DNA of 64,000 nt from JAAYED01 sp040772225. GTDB lineage: Bacteria > Chloroflexota > Anaerolineae > UBA1429. Below the pieces are notes generated by a model. That model was given only the letters and a program-made list of their open reading frames with translations. It was not told the DNA's origin and made no database searches. Location: positions 992,001-1,056,000 of the forward strand of contig JAXGYO010000002.1 in NCBI GenBank assembly GCA_040772225.1, read 5' to 3'. Shown piece by piece: positions 17,282-26,694 of the stretch. Made by a program: the position numbers and the translations under genes. Every line of letters begins with the position of its first letter. Position 1 is the first letter of the stretch.

Positions 17282-18970
17282 ATGGCCCGTGTTCGTCGGA
17301 TGCGAACCCAGGAACCTGGCTTCTGGAAAAGTGACTACAAGGTCTCTGAAGATGACCTGGATTACCTGACCGGGGTCATCCTGGAGGCCGGGCAACCCGC
17401 GACTCTCGATGATCTCGTGTCTGCCCTGATGTCGCGGCTGATTCATCGCGAGAAGGAACGCGCAGCTCGTCAGGTTAGCGATGGCGAGGTGTATCGTCCG
17501 GCCGATCATTACGATATCGGCCAGAACCTCTACTTTACCGACCTCGACCTGGCACAGGCTACCGTGCTGGGCGTTCGTCCTGGAGTCAACCCACGATACA
17601 GCGATTTCCAGGTGGTTCGTGTCGCCTTTGAAGACGGCACAGAGCTAGAGTTCGCCTCGGATCTCGATATCCCTCATCCGCTCAACCGCCCCCCCGAGGA
17701 ACTCGTCGGCGGTAGTGCAGAGGATCTGAGCGAGGAAGACATTCTGAAAATCTACCGCGGGGATGTCAGCCCGCGACTGGAAGAGGCTCTCGAGGGCGAC
17801 GAGGGCTGGGTGCAGTTTGACGGCGTCTGGTTCCTGAGCGAGTTGCTGCCCGAGTTCCACGTTGGGCACCTGAACCTGGCCGAAGCGGCGATCTACGAGG
17901 CCGCCAGGCCGCTGCCCGTGACGGAGATCCTCGGCCGACTTGAGCTTGGTCTCGCCGGATCCAGGCAGGCGCAGCTGTTCTCTCTCAACCTGGCCCTGGC
18001 ACAGGACGAGCGCTTTGATAACGTCGGTACCCGCACACAGCAGAGCTGGTACCTGCGCGCGCTCATGCCCGAGGCAGCCTTTGCCAGACCGGCGGTCCAC
18101 CGGAATCCCTTCAGACCATCGGGCGACGAACACATCGGTCTCACGATGCTGGATATCGTCGAGTCACTGGGCGACGAGTTGGACAGCATAGAGGGCGCCT
18201 ACGTCGGGAACGGTCCGGATATCGCCTTTGAGGTCTCGTTTCCGCACCTTTACGCGGGCACAATGCCGGCATCCCGCGCATTGCTTTCGCTCTTTTCCTA
18301 CGAGCAAGGTCAGCACCTGCAGGTAAAGCTGATTGATGGCCGCAACGGCCGCTCGTTCTCAGGTTGGCTTCTGCCGGAGGAAGGTTACATCGCCGGACTC
18401 GGCGACTGGTACAAACAGGTCGGTATGGTCGTGGGCGGCCTCGTGACGGTGTCGCCAGGAGACGAGCCTGCCAGCCTCAAACTCGGCATTACGGTGCCCC
18501 GCAGCAGCAGCAGCGGATGGGTACGCCAGGCTTCAGTGGCAGACGGGACGCTGGTGATCCAGATGCAGCTCGGACGCATTGCCGTCCGGCATGATCCGGC
18601 GACTCTGATCGACGTAGCAGACCAGGACGCAATTGCCGGCCTCATGCTGCAGACACAGCAGAGCAATCGCAGCCTCTACGGTCTCATCAAGGCTGTCTTT
18701 GCGGAACTCGCCAAGCTCAGCCCCCAGGGTGTCGCATCCTGCCAGGCCATCTACTCTGCGGTCAATATGTACCGCAGGGCGGGCGCGGTGCCGGTGTTCT
18801 CTATCCTCACGCGCAACGCCTGTTTCGATCCCGTAGGTAATGGCGAGTGGGCCTTTGATGGTTCCCTCGAGGGCCAGATGTACGAGACGCCAGAAGAGAT
18901 GCGGGAACGCCCTCTCTCTCACCGCAATGATCTCGCGCGCGATCAGGTTGTGCGCTATGCCGGCAATTAG
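17282..18970 (+). CDS. Unrecognised 562-residue protein, winged-helix-like regions
   Basis: I do not recognise the family. The protein is soluble, acidic and has no signal peptide or membrane segment. Three parts can be seen. An N-terminal helical block (about 20-60) starts with VSEDDLDYLTGVILEAGQPA. A beta-rich block (about 65-130) contains YDIGQNLYFTDLDLAQATVL and VVRVAFEDGTELEFASDLDI. A middle helical block (about 200-265) contains LPVTEILGRLELGLAGSRQA and could be a winged helix of the HARE-HTH sort; that is a guess from pattern. The C-terminal 280 residues are mixed alpha/beta. GGGAGGGG precedes the ATG. The next gene follows 11 bp after its stop and ends in a similar helical pattern, so the two probably act together, perhaps in transcription or RNA metabolism. 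Confidence 0.75.
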   Translation: MARVRRMRTQEPGFWKSDYKVSEDDLDYLTGVILEAGQPATLDDLVSALMSRLIHREKERAARQVSDGEVYRPADHYDIGQNLYFTDLDLAQATVLGVRPGVNPRYSDFQVVRVAFEDGTELEFASDLDIPHPLNRPPEELVGGSAEDLSEEDILKIYRGDVSPRLEEALEGDEGWVQFDGVWFLSELLPEFHVGHLNLAEAAIYEAARPLPVTEILGRLELGLAGSRQAQLFSLNLALAQDERFDNVGTRTQQSWYLRALMPEAAFARPAVHRNPFRPSGDEHIGLTMLDIVESLGDELDSIEGAYVGNGPDIAFEVSFPHLYAGTMPASRALLSLFSYEQGQHLQVKLIDGRNGRSFSGWLLPEEGYIAGLGDWYKQVGMVVGGLVTVSPGDEPASLKLGITVPRSSSSGWVRQASVADGTLVIQMQLGRIAVRHDPATLIDVADQDAIAGLMLQTQQSNRSLYGLIKAVFAELAKLSPQGVASCQAIYSAVNMYRRAGAVPVFSILTRNACFDPVGNGEWAFDGSLEGQMYETPEEMRERPLSHRNDLARDQVVRYAGN

Positions 18971-18981
18971 GGAGGTTACGG

Positions 18982-19407
18982 ATGGCGCTTAGATGGCTAC
19001 GCCCTACGCTCGATACCCGCTTCTATATCGACATGAACTGGTGGGAGGAGCAGGGCCGGGATATCCGCGTGTATCTGCGCGATCTGCTATGCGATGACTG
19101 TGGCGGGGCACTCCAATCCCTGCCAGCCGACCAGATGATCGACTCGGTGGATCCGGAGACAGGCGAGGTGCGGCAGGTCGATCCACTCTGGGATTCGCTC
19201 CTGACGTGCTGCTCGAAAAAACCGGGCTTTATCGATGAACAGATGCCGATTGTGGACGGGATATTCCGGGTCTTTGTCGCCAACGGAAACCAGCCATTGA
19301 GCATTCGCGAGTTGCACGAGTATATCGGGCGCCGGACTCCCGAGGTCATACTGCGCACGTTGACTGCCGGAGAAGTCTACCTGGGGATCAAACCCTACCG
19401 GGAGTAG
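18982..19407 (+). CDS. Unrecognised 141-residue protein with CxxC and CC cysteines
   Basis: A small protein I cannot assign. It has CDDC near residue 33 and a CC pair near residue 74, a spacing that could bind zinc. Its last 50 residues (QPLSIRELHEYIGRRTPEVI then LRTLTAGEVYLGIKPYRE) look like a helix-turn-helix or winged helix. AGGGAGG precedes the ATG and the gap to the preceding gene is 11 bp, so the two form an operon. A terminator-like hairpin follows. A regulatory or nucleic-acid-binding role is inference only. Confidence 0.72.
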   Translation: MALRWLRPTLDTRFYIDMNWWEEQGRDIRVYLRDLLCDDCGGALQSLPADQMIDSVDPETGEVRQVDPLWDSLLTCCSKKPGFIDEQMPIVDGIFRVFVANGNQPLSIRELHEYIGRRTPEVILRTLTAGEVYLGIKPYRE

Positions 19408-19435
19408 GATTCTTGGCCAACCCGATGGGACAGTC

Positions 19436-19463
19436 AGGGCAGCCCTCAAGCAGGTGCTGCCCT
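19436..19463 (+). terminator. Hairpin after the unrecognised pair
   Basis: Perfect 8 bp stem AGGGCAGC/GCTGCCCT (19436-19443, 19456-19463) with a 12-base loop, followed by CTTGCT. Confidence 0.5.
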
Positions 19464-19510
19464 CTTGCTAACCGGGTAATCTCAGCCGGGCTGCTGTGTA
19501 TGCATCACTC

Positions 19511-22060
19511 ATGAAAACAGCTGACGCTCCGCGATGGCAAGTGTGGTTGGTGGCGTTGCTGATCGCCATCGCGTTCTTTGGCTATCTCCCCCTCACCGGC
19601 AGCGTGTTCTATGGCGGCGACATTGCCCGTATCTACCTGCCGCAGCAGGTCGCGACTGCCCGCGCCCTTGAATTCGATGAGCTGCCCTGGTGGACTGCTG
19701 ACATCGGTGCAGGCTATCCCCTCGTTGCAGAGGGAGAGACAGGCGCTCTGTATCCGTTGACCCTGGCACTCCACGTCCTCTTTGCTCCCGACATGCTGAT
19801 CACCGTCAGCATCGTATTGCATCTGTTCCTTGCCGGATTGGGGGCGTGGTGGCTGGCCCGCGTGCTTCAAGTCTCACGGCGCGGGGCATTGTTCTCGGCC
19901 CTCGTCTATGCCCTCGGCGGATTCATGATCGCCCACGCCGGGCATCTCAGCATCGTCAGCACCACGGCCTGGCTGCCCTGGCTTCTGACGCTGCTTCACC
20001 TGACCGCAAAGGCCACCGACACGAGAGAGCGTGTCGTCACCTCGCTGGCGCTGGGCGCCGTGACGGCGCTCCAGTTCCTGGCCGGGCACGCGCAGATGAC
20101 CTTGCTGATGTTCCTTCCGGCCCTGGCATGGGCCCTCTATCTGGTTCTGGTATCGCCTGACAGGCTCGGCACGCTCAAACGCCTCCTTCTTCCGGCTGCC
20201 GGCGTGCTCCTCGGCACGATTCTGGCAGCGCCTCAGATTCTGACGACAGTGGAACTGGCCGGGCTCTCACAGCGGGCAGGCGGGCTCGATAGCACCTTTT
20301 TCACGAGCTATTCTTTCCACCCATTCCTCGTGGCCACTTTTCTTTCGCCCTTTTTGCTGGGCAACCCCTATCCCTCGGGATCGATCGAACTGATGGGATA
20401 CGTGGGTCTGATACCCCTGGCCCTCAGCTGGATCGCCCTGAGGCGAGACGAGGCGCCAGTGCGTTGGCTGCTCCTGGGTCTGGCCATCGCAGGCTTGCTG
20501 CTGGCCTTTGGACGCTGGAACCCGCTCTATGGCTGGCTCGAACGCGTGCCCCCCTTTAACCTCTTTCGTGTTCCAGCCCGCTACCTCCTCTGGACCAGTA
20601 TCGCGCTGGCGCTGTTGGCGGGCATTGGCTTTGACCGGATCAGAACCGGCGACGGGGAGAAGCATTTGCGGGGCGCTACACATGGTGGCCTTGCTTTGGC
20701 GCTGGCCGTACTCACTGTCGTGCTGACATCGAGAGCCCCGGACGCCGACGCACTGGTGGCCCTCTGGCGCTGGTTGCCCCTCGCGCACACCGCAGGTTTC
20801 GTCCTCTGGCTTTACAGCGCTCGTTCCCAGACACCGCGAGCATTCTGGCTTGTAGGCATCGCTCTGCTGTGCGCCGATCTATTCAGCTATGGCCAGGTGC
20901 TGAACGCCACGTACAACCGGAGCTACCCGATCGAAGAGGTGCGTACCAGGCCTGCCGTTCTCGAGTTCCTGAGCGCCGATGACGCTCTCTACCGCGTCTG
21001 GACAAAGGAGACGATCCTGCCCGCGCTGTCGGTACAGCGCGAATCCCTCTACCCCAACATCGCGGGGGCCTATGGGATTCAGAGCGCCAACATGTACATG
21101 CCCCTCGTACCGCGCGCCTATCAGGATTATGTCACGTCGCTGGATGCGGATCGCCTCAACCGGCTCAACGTCCGTTACTATGTCATCCCGCAGTTGCTGC
21201 CGGTCGACGAGGCCAGCGAGCTATACGATGTTCTGAACCCCTTTGCCGCCCTGCCCTACAATACCGCGCGCCCGATTGATGTCAAAGGCGTAACCGGGAT
21301 ACGCGTCGAGTCGTTTGTAAGCCACGCCGCGGACCTGCCAGATGGCACGCTGGCGGCGACACTGGAACTCACGACGGAGGGTGGAGCCCTGCTGAGATTG
21401 CCAGTGCGCGTGGGGTTGGAGACGGCCGAGTGGGCTATAGAGCGGGACGATGTGGCCGAGGTCGTGCAGCACAGTATGGCGCCCCTGGCCTCCACCTTCC
21501 CCGCGCGCTCGAGCTATCGCAACGTCGCGCATCCTGGCCATACCTATCTGGGGTCGTGGGAGATGGACGTGCCCACACGCATTACGGGCATGCAGATCAT
21601 CCCGGCGCTGCCCGAAGCCTATGTGCGTATCGAACGCATCCGCTTTGTAACCATAGACGGCACTGAGGTGCTGGCCAGCCATTTGCTGGGCCTCGGCGAT
21701 CACGAGATTGTCTACCGCACCGAGGATGCCGTTGTCTACCGCAATCTGGACGCCTGGCCGAGGGCCTACACCGTGCCGAGCTCCCTCGTACAGGAGACCA
21801 CCGCCGGATACACACTGACCGCTGGCCTAACCGCCGACATGCTTGGCGCGGTGGAGGTAGTTTCCTACGAGGACCAGCGCGTCACGCTACGAGCCCGCGT
21901 CGACGATCCGGCGCTGCTGGTCCTGGCAGATATGGTCTATCCGGGCTGGACCGCGATCGTAGACGGAACTGAAACCCCGATAGGCGCGGTGGACGGTCTG
22001 TTCCGTGGCATTGCTCTCAGCCCGGGTGACCATTTCATCGAATTCGAGTATCGTCCTTAG
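19511..22060 (+). CDS. YfhO-like multi-spanning membrane protein
   Basis: The 849-residue protein has a polytopic N-terminal half with about 11-13 hydrophobic segments (for example WLVALLIAIAFFGYLPLTGS) and a soluble C-terminal domain of about 350 residues. The early loop NFYGGDI-like block (VFYGGDIARIYLPQQ), the GYPLVAEGETGALYPLTLAL stretch and the late LADMVYPGWTAIVDG block match the bacterial YfhO family, related to GT-C glycosyltransferases that use lipid-linked sugars. Family members are implicated in glycosylation of cell-wall polymers. The start is uncertain: GTG 19496 or ATG 19511, neither with a clear ribosome-binding site. Substrate unknown. Confidence 0.8.
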   Translation: MKTADAPRWQVWLVALLIAIAFFGYLPLTGSVFYGGDIARIYLPQQVATARALEFDELPWWTADIGAGYPLVAEGETGALYPLTLALHVLFAPDMLITVSIVLHLFLAGLGAWWLARVLQVSRRGALFSALVYALGGFMIAHAGHLSIVSTTAWLPWLLTLLHLTAKATDTRERVVTSLALGAVTALQFLAGHAQMTLLMFLPALAWALYLVLVSPDRLGTLKRLLLPAAGVLLGTILAAPQILTTVELAGLSQRAGGLDSTFFTSYSFHPFLVATFLSPFLLGNPYPSGSIELMGYVGLIPLALSWIALRRDEAPVRWLLLGLAIAGLLLAFGRWNPLYGWLERVPPFNLFRVPARYLLWTSIALALLAGIGFDRIRTGDGEKHLRGATHGGLALALAVLTVVLTSRAPDADALVALWRWLPLAHTAGFVLWLYSARSQTPRAFWLVGIALLCADLFSYGQVLNATYNRSYPIEEVRTRPAVLEFLSADDALYRVWTKETILPALSVQRESLYPNIAGAYGIQSANMYMPLVPRAYQDYVTSLDADRLNRLNVRYYVIPQLLPVDEASELYDVLNPFAALPYNTARPIDVKGVTGIRVESFVSHAADLPDGTLAATLELTTEGGALLRLPVRVGLETAEWAIERDDVAEVVQHSMAPLASTFPARSSYRNVAHPGHTYLGSWEMDVPTRITGMQIIPALPEAYVRIERIRFVTIDGTEVLASHLLGLGDHEIVYRTEDAVVYRNLDAWPRAYTVPSSLVQETTAGYTLTAGLTADMLGAVEVVSYEDQRVTLRARVDDPALLVLADMVYPGWTAIVDGTETPIGAVDGLFRGIALSPGDHFIEFEYRP

Positions 22061-22122
22061 CAGACAATCGAAACCGTTACCGCGTACCGAACGCAGCGCG
22101 GTCATATGACGGGAGGGTGACA

Positions 22123-23190
22123 ATGACGCAGATGATGAAATGTGCGGTGCTCTATGGCGTGGACGATGTCCGCATTGAGGAGCGACCGGTGCCAGTGCCG
22201 GCACCCGGCGAGGTCCTGGTGCAGATCCAGCGCGTGGGCGTATGCGGCAGTGACGTACACTATTTCAAGCAGGGCCGCATCGGCGACTTTGTGGTGCGCG
22301 CGCCCATGATCCTGGGACATGAGAGCGCCGGGTTGGTCGTATCGGCTGGCGCCGAGGTGACGCGCTTCAAGCCTGGGGACAGGGTAACCATCGAGCCGGG
22401 ATACACCTGCGGCAAGTGCCGCTACTGCCGCTCGGGCCACTATAACCTGTGCCCCGACGTGGTCTTTATGGCCACGCCACCGGTGGACGGCGCCATGGCA
22501 GAGTATGTAGTGTGGCCGGAGGACTTTATCTTTCCTCTCCCCGACAACATGACCTTTGATGATGGCGCGATGATGGAGCCGCTCTCGGTGGGACTCTGGG
22601 CCGTCGAGCGCGCTCAGGTGCGACCCGGCGATAGCGTGGCGATCTTTGGTTGCGGGCCTATCGGACTGCTGACATTGCAGGCCGCCCGTATCGCTGGCGC
22701 CACCACGATGATCTGCATCGATATCGAGCCCTCGCGGCTGGCGCGTGCCGCAAGCCTGGGCGCCACCGCAACGATCGACGACCGCTCTCACACCGCGGTG
22801 GAAGAGATCCGTAGACTGATGATCGCACAGGGGATGGATGAGCGCCGCGCCGGCGTCGATGTGGCTTTTGAGACCGCCGGCAGCGTGCCGACCACGCGCA
22901 ATGCCCTGGCGGTGGCGCGGCATGGGGGCGTCGCCGTTCTCACCGGCCTGCCGTCGCAGCCCATGGTGGAGTTGGACATTGTCTCCGCCGCCAGCAAAGA
23001 GATCGACATTCGCGGGCAGTTCCGTTACGCCAACCGCTACCCGCCCGCCATCGCCCTGACCTCCACGGATCGCATCGATGTCGCCTCGCTGGTGACCCAT
23101 CACTTCCCGCTGGCCGAGGCAGAACAGGCGCTGCGCTTTGCCGATGAGCACAAGGATGTGGCGATCAAGGTGATGGTGGACGTCGTGTGA
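22123..23190 (+). CDS. Zinc-dependent polyol/sorbitol-type dehydrogenase
   Basis: The 355-residue medium-chain dehydrogenase resembles sorbitol, xylitol or L-iditol 2-dehydrogenases. Catalytic zinc ligands appear in GVCGSDVHYF and GHESAG. The structural-zinc lobe is complete (CGKCRYCRSGHYNLC). The Rossmann loop is IFGCGPIGLLTLQAAR, followed by CIDIEPSRL, whose acidic residue indicates NAD. It would oxidise a polyol to a ketose. The ATG at 22123 has GGGAGG six bases upstream; the GTG at 22117 touches that site and is unlikely. The substrate is not readable. Confidence 0.87.
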   Translation: MTQMMKCAVLYGVDDVRIEERPVPVPAPGEVLVQIQRVGVCGSDVHYFKQGRIGDFVVRAPMILGHESAGLVVSAGAEVTRFKPGDRVTIEPGYTCGKCRYCRSGHYNLCPDVVFMATPPVDGAMAEYVVWPEDFIFPLPDNMTFDDGAMMEPLSVGLWAVERAQVRPGDSVAIFGCGPIGLLTLQAARIAGATTMICIDIEPSRLARAASLGATATIDDRSHTAVEEIRRLMIAQGMDERRAGVDVAFETAGSVPTTRNALAVARHGGVAVLTGLPSQPMVELDIVSAASKEIDIRGQFRYANRYPPAIALTSTDRIDVASLVTHHFPLAEAEQALRFADEHKDVAIKVMVDVV

Positions 23191-23216
23191 TAGCGATGAT
23201 CCTCAACCAAGCAGAC

Positions 23217-23246
23217 GGGAGGGTGGAGTGTAGGCCGCCACCCCTC
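23217..23246. terminator. Imperfect hairpin between convergent genes
   Basis: GGGAGGGTGG (23217-23226) can pair with CCACCCCTC (23238-23246) with a bulge. It lies between the dehydrogenase and the convergent SIS gene and overlaps that gene's stop. Confidence 0.35.
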
Positions 23247-24295
23247 TATATCGTCTCGGTGACTTTGCGCAGGCCGCGGGGACGTTCCGGGTCCAGTCCG
23301 CGCGCTACCGCCACATAGTACCCCAGCAACTGCCCGGGGATGATCGCCGGGATGGGCGATAGCCACTCTGGGAGTGCCGTAGGCAATACGAGCGGCAGCG
23401 CAGCGCTCCGGGCCAACTCTTCGCTATCAGTGACCAACACAATCTCCGCACGGCGCTCCTGCATCTCTGCTACGAACTCGGAGAGGCCGGCGAACGCCTT
23501 CCCCTGGGAGGCGATGACAATGATCGGATACCCGTCGCGCACCACCGCCACCGGACCGTGCAGAAAATCTGCTGCCGAATACGGCGTTGTCCCGGTGTAG
23601 GTGAGCTCCTTGAGCTTGAGGGCCGTCTCCAGCGCGGTGGCATAGTTGTAGCCTCGCGAGATCACGGCGCAATGTTCCATATAGCGGTAGCGCTCGGCCC
23701 GCCGGGCGATGACATCTTCCAGTGTCAGCGCATCCTCGACGGCCCGGGGCACGCCGGCGAGATCCTCCCAGCGGCCCGCATCGGAGGCCAGAGCAGTTGC
23801 CAGCATCGCCAGAACGAGCAGCTCGGCGGTGTAGGATTTCGTCGCAGCCACGCTGCGCTCCTCGCCAGCGCCAAGAGGGATCACCCACTCAGCCGCCTCC
23901 GCCAGGCGCGACCCGGGCGCGTTGACCAGGGCTGCGGTGAGGGCCCCCTGGCTCCGCGCGCTCTCCAGCACGGCGACAATATCCGGTGACATGCCGGATT
24001 GGGAGATACCCAGAACCAGGGAATTATCACGTAGCGTAATGGGGCTGTCGTACAGCGTATACAACGAGGGGGCCGCCAGAGTAACTGGCAGCCCGTGCGC
24101 GATACCGAGCAGATACTTGGCATAGGTCGCGGCATTGTCCGAAGTGCCCCGCGCGGCGATCACGACCTGAGAGATGTCCCGCCGGCGTATCTCAGCCGCC
24201 AGAGCTTCTACAGACCCCCTCGCCGAGTTCAGCAGCCCCTCGAGGACGCGAGGTTGCTCGTGCACCTCAAACAACAACCGGTTGTCCCGTTCCAC
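23246..24295 (-). CDS. Tandem SIS-domain sugar-phosphate isomerase/deaminase
   Basis: The 349-residue protein consists of two SIS domains like the isomerase half of GlmS and the NagB-II type glucosamine-6-phosphate deaminases. Seen: VVIAARGTSDNAATYAKYLL and LVLGISQSGMSPDIVAVLES in the first domain, ALETALKLKELTYTGTTPYS and ADFLHGPVAVVRDGYPIIVI in the second, and a C-terminal GLDPERPRGLRKVTETI tail like that of GlmS. There is no glutaminase domain, so it more likely deaminates or isomerises an amino-sugar phosphate than makes glucosamine-6-P. It follows nfnB by 12 bp. Confidence 0.85.
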   Translation of the reverse strand: MERDNRLLFEVHEQPRVLEGLLNSARGSVEALAAEIRRRDISQVVIAARGTSDNAATYAKYLLGIAHGLPVTLAAPSLYTLYDSPITLRDNSLVLGISQSGMSPDIVAVLESARSQGALTAALVNAPGSRLAEAAEWVIPLGAGEERSVAATKSYTAELLVLAMLATALASDAGRWEDLAGVPRAVEDALTLEDVIARRAERYRYMEHCAVISRGYNYATALETALKLKELTYTGTTPYSAADFLHGPVAVVRDGYPIIVIASQGKAFAGLSEFVAEMQERRAEIVLVTDSEELARSAALPLVLPTALPEWLSPIPAIIPGQLLGYYVAVARGLDPERPRGLRKVTETI

Positions 24296-24307
24296 GGTTC
24301 TCTCCCG

Positions 24308-25738
24308 CTAGATATCGTCTTCCTTGAGCCAGGGCTCGTCGTCGCGGCGGTGCAGGTACGCGTCTATATCGTTTGCTGCCACGCGCCCCGCGCCCATCGC
24401 ACTGATGACGGTCGCAGCCCCCGTGACGATATCGCCCCCCGCCCACACCCGTTCCAGCGTCGTGCGGCCGGTACTGGTGTCAGCAACCACCGTACCCCTC
24501 CGAGAGCGATGCAGGCCGTCGGCATCGGTGAACACCAGCGGATTGGGCCTTGTGCCCAGCGCCATGATGACCGTATCCATCGGAATCTCAAACTCTGAGC
24601 CCTCTTCGGGCACCGGGCGGCGCCGGCCGCTCTCGTCAGGCTCGCCGAGAGTCATGCGGATGCAGCGCAGACCTGCCACACCGCCCTGGTCATTGCCGAG
24701 TACCTCGGTGGGGTTGGTAAGAAAGTCAAAGATGATGCCCTCTTCCTCGGCATGCTCGACTTCCTCAGCGCGAGCAGGCACCTCCTCGCGGGAGCGCCGG
24801 TAGACGATATGAACCTCCTGTGCGCCCAGCCGAAGAGAGCTGCGGGCCGCGTCCATAGCCACGTTGCCGGCACCCACCACCGCCACCTTTTCGCCCACCC
24901 GGACGGGCGTATCCCAGTTGGGAAAGTCAAAGGCCTTCATCAGGTTCACCCGTGTAAGGAACTCGTTGGCACTGTATACACCATTGAGGTTCTCACCCGG
25001 GATATTCATCATGATCGGCAGCCCGGCACCCGTTCCAAGGAACACCGCGTCGTACTCCTCCAAGAGCTCGCTCAGAGTGTACAGCTTGCCGACCACGACG
25101 TTGTGCCTAATCGTAACGCCCAATTGACGCAGATAGTCGATCTCCGCTGCCACCACGGCTTTGGGCAACCGAAACTCGGGGATTCCATAGATGAGCACAC
25201 CCCCTGATTCGTGCAATGCCTCAAGGATATCGACCTTGTAGCCCTTTTTCGCGAGATCTCCGGCGGCAGTCAGCCCCGCTGGTCCCGAGCCGATGATGGC
25301 GACGCGCATACCATTGGCGCCGGCCGTCTCCGGAACGCGTACACCCTGCTCACGCTCCCAATCAGCCACAAAGCGCTCGAGCCGGCCGATGGCCACGGGC
25401 TCACCGCGTCGTCCCAACACGCAAAGTGCTTCGCATTGTGTCTCCTGAGGACAGACGCGCCCGCATATCGCGGGCAGGCTATTGTTGTCTTTCAGATACG
25501 CGACCGCCTGCCACATATCGCCTTCTCGCAGTGCCTTGATAAACTCGGGTATGCGCACCTGCACCGGGCAACCGGTCACGCAAAGGGGGCGACGGCACTG
25601 AATGCAGCGGTTGGCCTCTTCAACCGCCATCACCATGTCATAGCCCAGGGCCACCTCGCCAAAGTTGTGCGCACGGACCCCAGGATCCTGAGCCGGCATC
25701 GCGTGACGAGCGTTCTCTTTCTGTGTCCCGGTTGCCAT
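24308..25738 (-). CDS. nfnB: NADPH-dependent glutamate synthase-type flavoprotein, NfnB-like
   Basis: This 476-residue protein is the large subunit of an NADH-dependent reduced ferredoxin:NADP oxidoreductase (NfnB/NfnL), or an equivalent GltD-like protein. N-terminal cysteine clusters CIQCRRPLCVTGCPV and ICGRVCPQETQCEALC hold two [4Fe-4S] clusters. The FAD loop is VAIIGSGPAGLTAAGDLAKK and the NADPH loop VAVVGAGNVAMDAARSSLRL, followed by YRRSREEVPAR. Its ATG overlaps the nfnA stop as TAATG, so the subunits are coupled, the arrangement known for bifurcating Nfn. GltD-only function is less likely given the partner. Confidence 0.88.
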   Translation of the reverse strand: MATGTQKENARHAMPAQDPGVRAHNFGEVALGYDMVMAVEEANRCIQCRRPLCVTGCPVQVRIPEFIKALREGDMWQAVAYLKDNNSLPAICGRVCPQETQCEALCVLGRRGEPVAIGRLERFVADWEREQGVRVPETAGANGMRVAIIGSGPAGLTAAGDLAKKGYKVDILEALHESGGVLIYGIPEFRLPKAVVAAEIDYLRQLGVTIRHNVVVGKLYTLSELLEEYDAVFLGTGAGLPIMMNIPGENLNGVYSANEFLTRVNLMKAFDFPNWDTPVRVGEKVAVVGAGNVAMDAARSSLRLGAQEVHIVYRRSREEVPARAEEVEHAEEEGIIFDFLTNPTEVLGNDQGGVAGLRCIRMTLGEPDESGRRRPVPEEGSEFEIPMDTVIMALGTRPNPLVFTDADGLHRSRRGTVVADTSTGRTTLERVWAGGDIVTGAATVISAMGAGRVAANDIDAYLHRRDDEPWLKEDDI

Positions 25739-26592
25739 TATCGAGCGTCCTCCTGCTCGGTCATCTTCTCGTGGGCCTGCTGGAACAGCTCCAGCGCACG
25801 CTTTTCCTCGGCCAGATAGAACCTCTGCCGGCTAAAGAGCAGATCCCAGTCCACCTGGTGACCGTCGAACTCGGGTCCATCGACACAGGCGAAATAGGTG
25901 CGCCCTCCAACGGACACGCGGCAGGCGCCACACATCCCGGTACCGTCTACCATGATCGAGTTCAGACTGACGATGGTCTTGACGCCATAGGGCTGTGTGG
26001 TCAGGGCGACGAACTTCATCATGATCGCCGGCCCGATCCCCCAGACGCGGTCGATCTGGCGGGCCTCGATTAGCTCCTTGAGTGGCTCAGTGACCAGTGC
26101 CTTGCGCGCATAGCTGCCATCATCGGTAACTACGATCAGCTCGTCGGTAACGTTCCGCATACGGTCTTCCCAAAAGAGGAGATCGCCGCTGCGCGCACCG
26201 ATGATGCCGATGACGTGATTACCGGCCTCCCGCAGCGCGCGGCAGATCGGATGAATCGCGGCGATACCCAATCCGCCACCGACGAGGACGACGGTGCCAA
26301 ATTGCTCAAGCTCGGTGGGACGCCCTAGAGGCCCCGTAAAGCTTGCCAGGCCATCCCCGGGCTCCAGTTCCTTCATCCGGTAGGTCGTCGCACCGACCTC
26401 CTGAGCCACCACCGTGATGGTGCCCGCCTCGCGATCGCTATCCGCGATCGTTAGCGGAATACGTTCGCCACGCTCATGCACCCTCACGATAACAAACTGC
26501 CCCGCCTGGGCCTTGCGGGCGACCTCCGGGGCATCAATGACGTATTCAGTGGTAACAGGTGTCAAAGTCTCTTTGGACAGGATACGGTACAC
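25738..26592 (-). CDS. nfnA: Ferredoxin-NADP reductase-type subunit, NfnA-like
   Basis: The 284-residue protein matches the small subunit NfnA/NfnS and dihydroorotate dehydrogenase electron-transfer subunits. Visible are the FAD-binding block (GQFVIVRVHERGERIPLTIA), the NAD-binding GTVVLVGGGLGIAAIHPICR, and a C-terminal [2Fe-2S] lobe (DGTGMCGACRVSVGGRTYFA then CVDGPEFDG). With NfnB it is expected to couple NADH and ferredoxin to NADP reduction by flavin-based bifurcation. The start is GTG at 26592 with GGGAGG four bases upstream; the longer frame to 26670 lacks such a site. Confidence 0.87.
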   Translation of the reverse strand: MYRILSKETLTPVTTEYVIDAPEVARKAQAGQFVIVRVHERGERIPLTIADSDREAGTITVVAQEVGATTYRMKELEPGDGLASFTGPLGRPTELEQFGTVVLVGGGLGIAAIHPICRALREAGNHVIGIIGARSGDLLFWEDRMRNVTDELIVVTDDGSYARKALVTEPLKELIEARQIDRVWGIGPAIMMKFVALTTQPYGVKTIVSLNSIMVDGTGMCGACRVSVGGRTYFACVDGPEFDGHQVDWDLLFSRQRFYLAEEKRALELFQQAHEKMTEQEDAR

Positions 26593-26694
26593 AGAACCTC
26601 CCGAAACAGAAGTAGGCTGAACAAGACAGAACGTTGCGGCAGACCCATTCCAGTCACGGATCAGCGCCAAGACCGAGAACCGGTAATACAGCTC

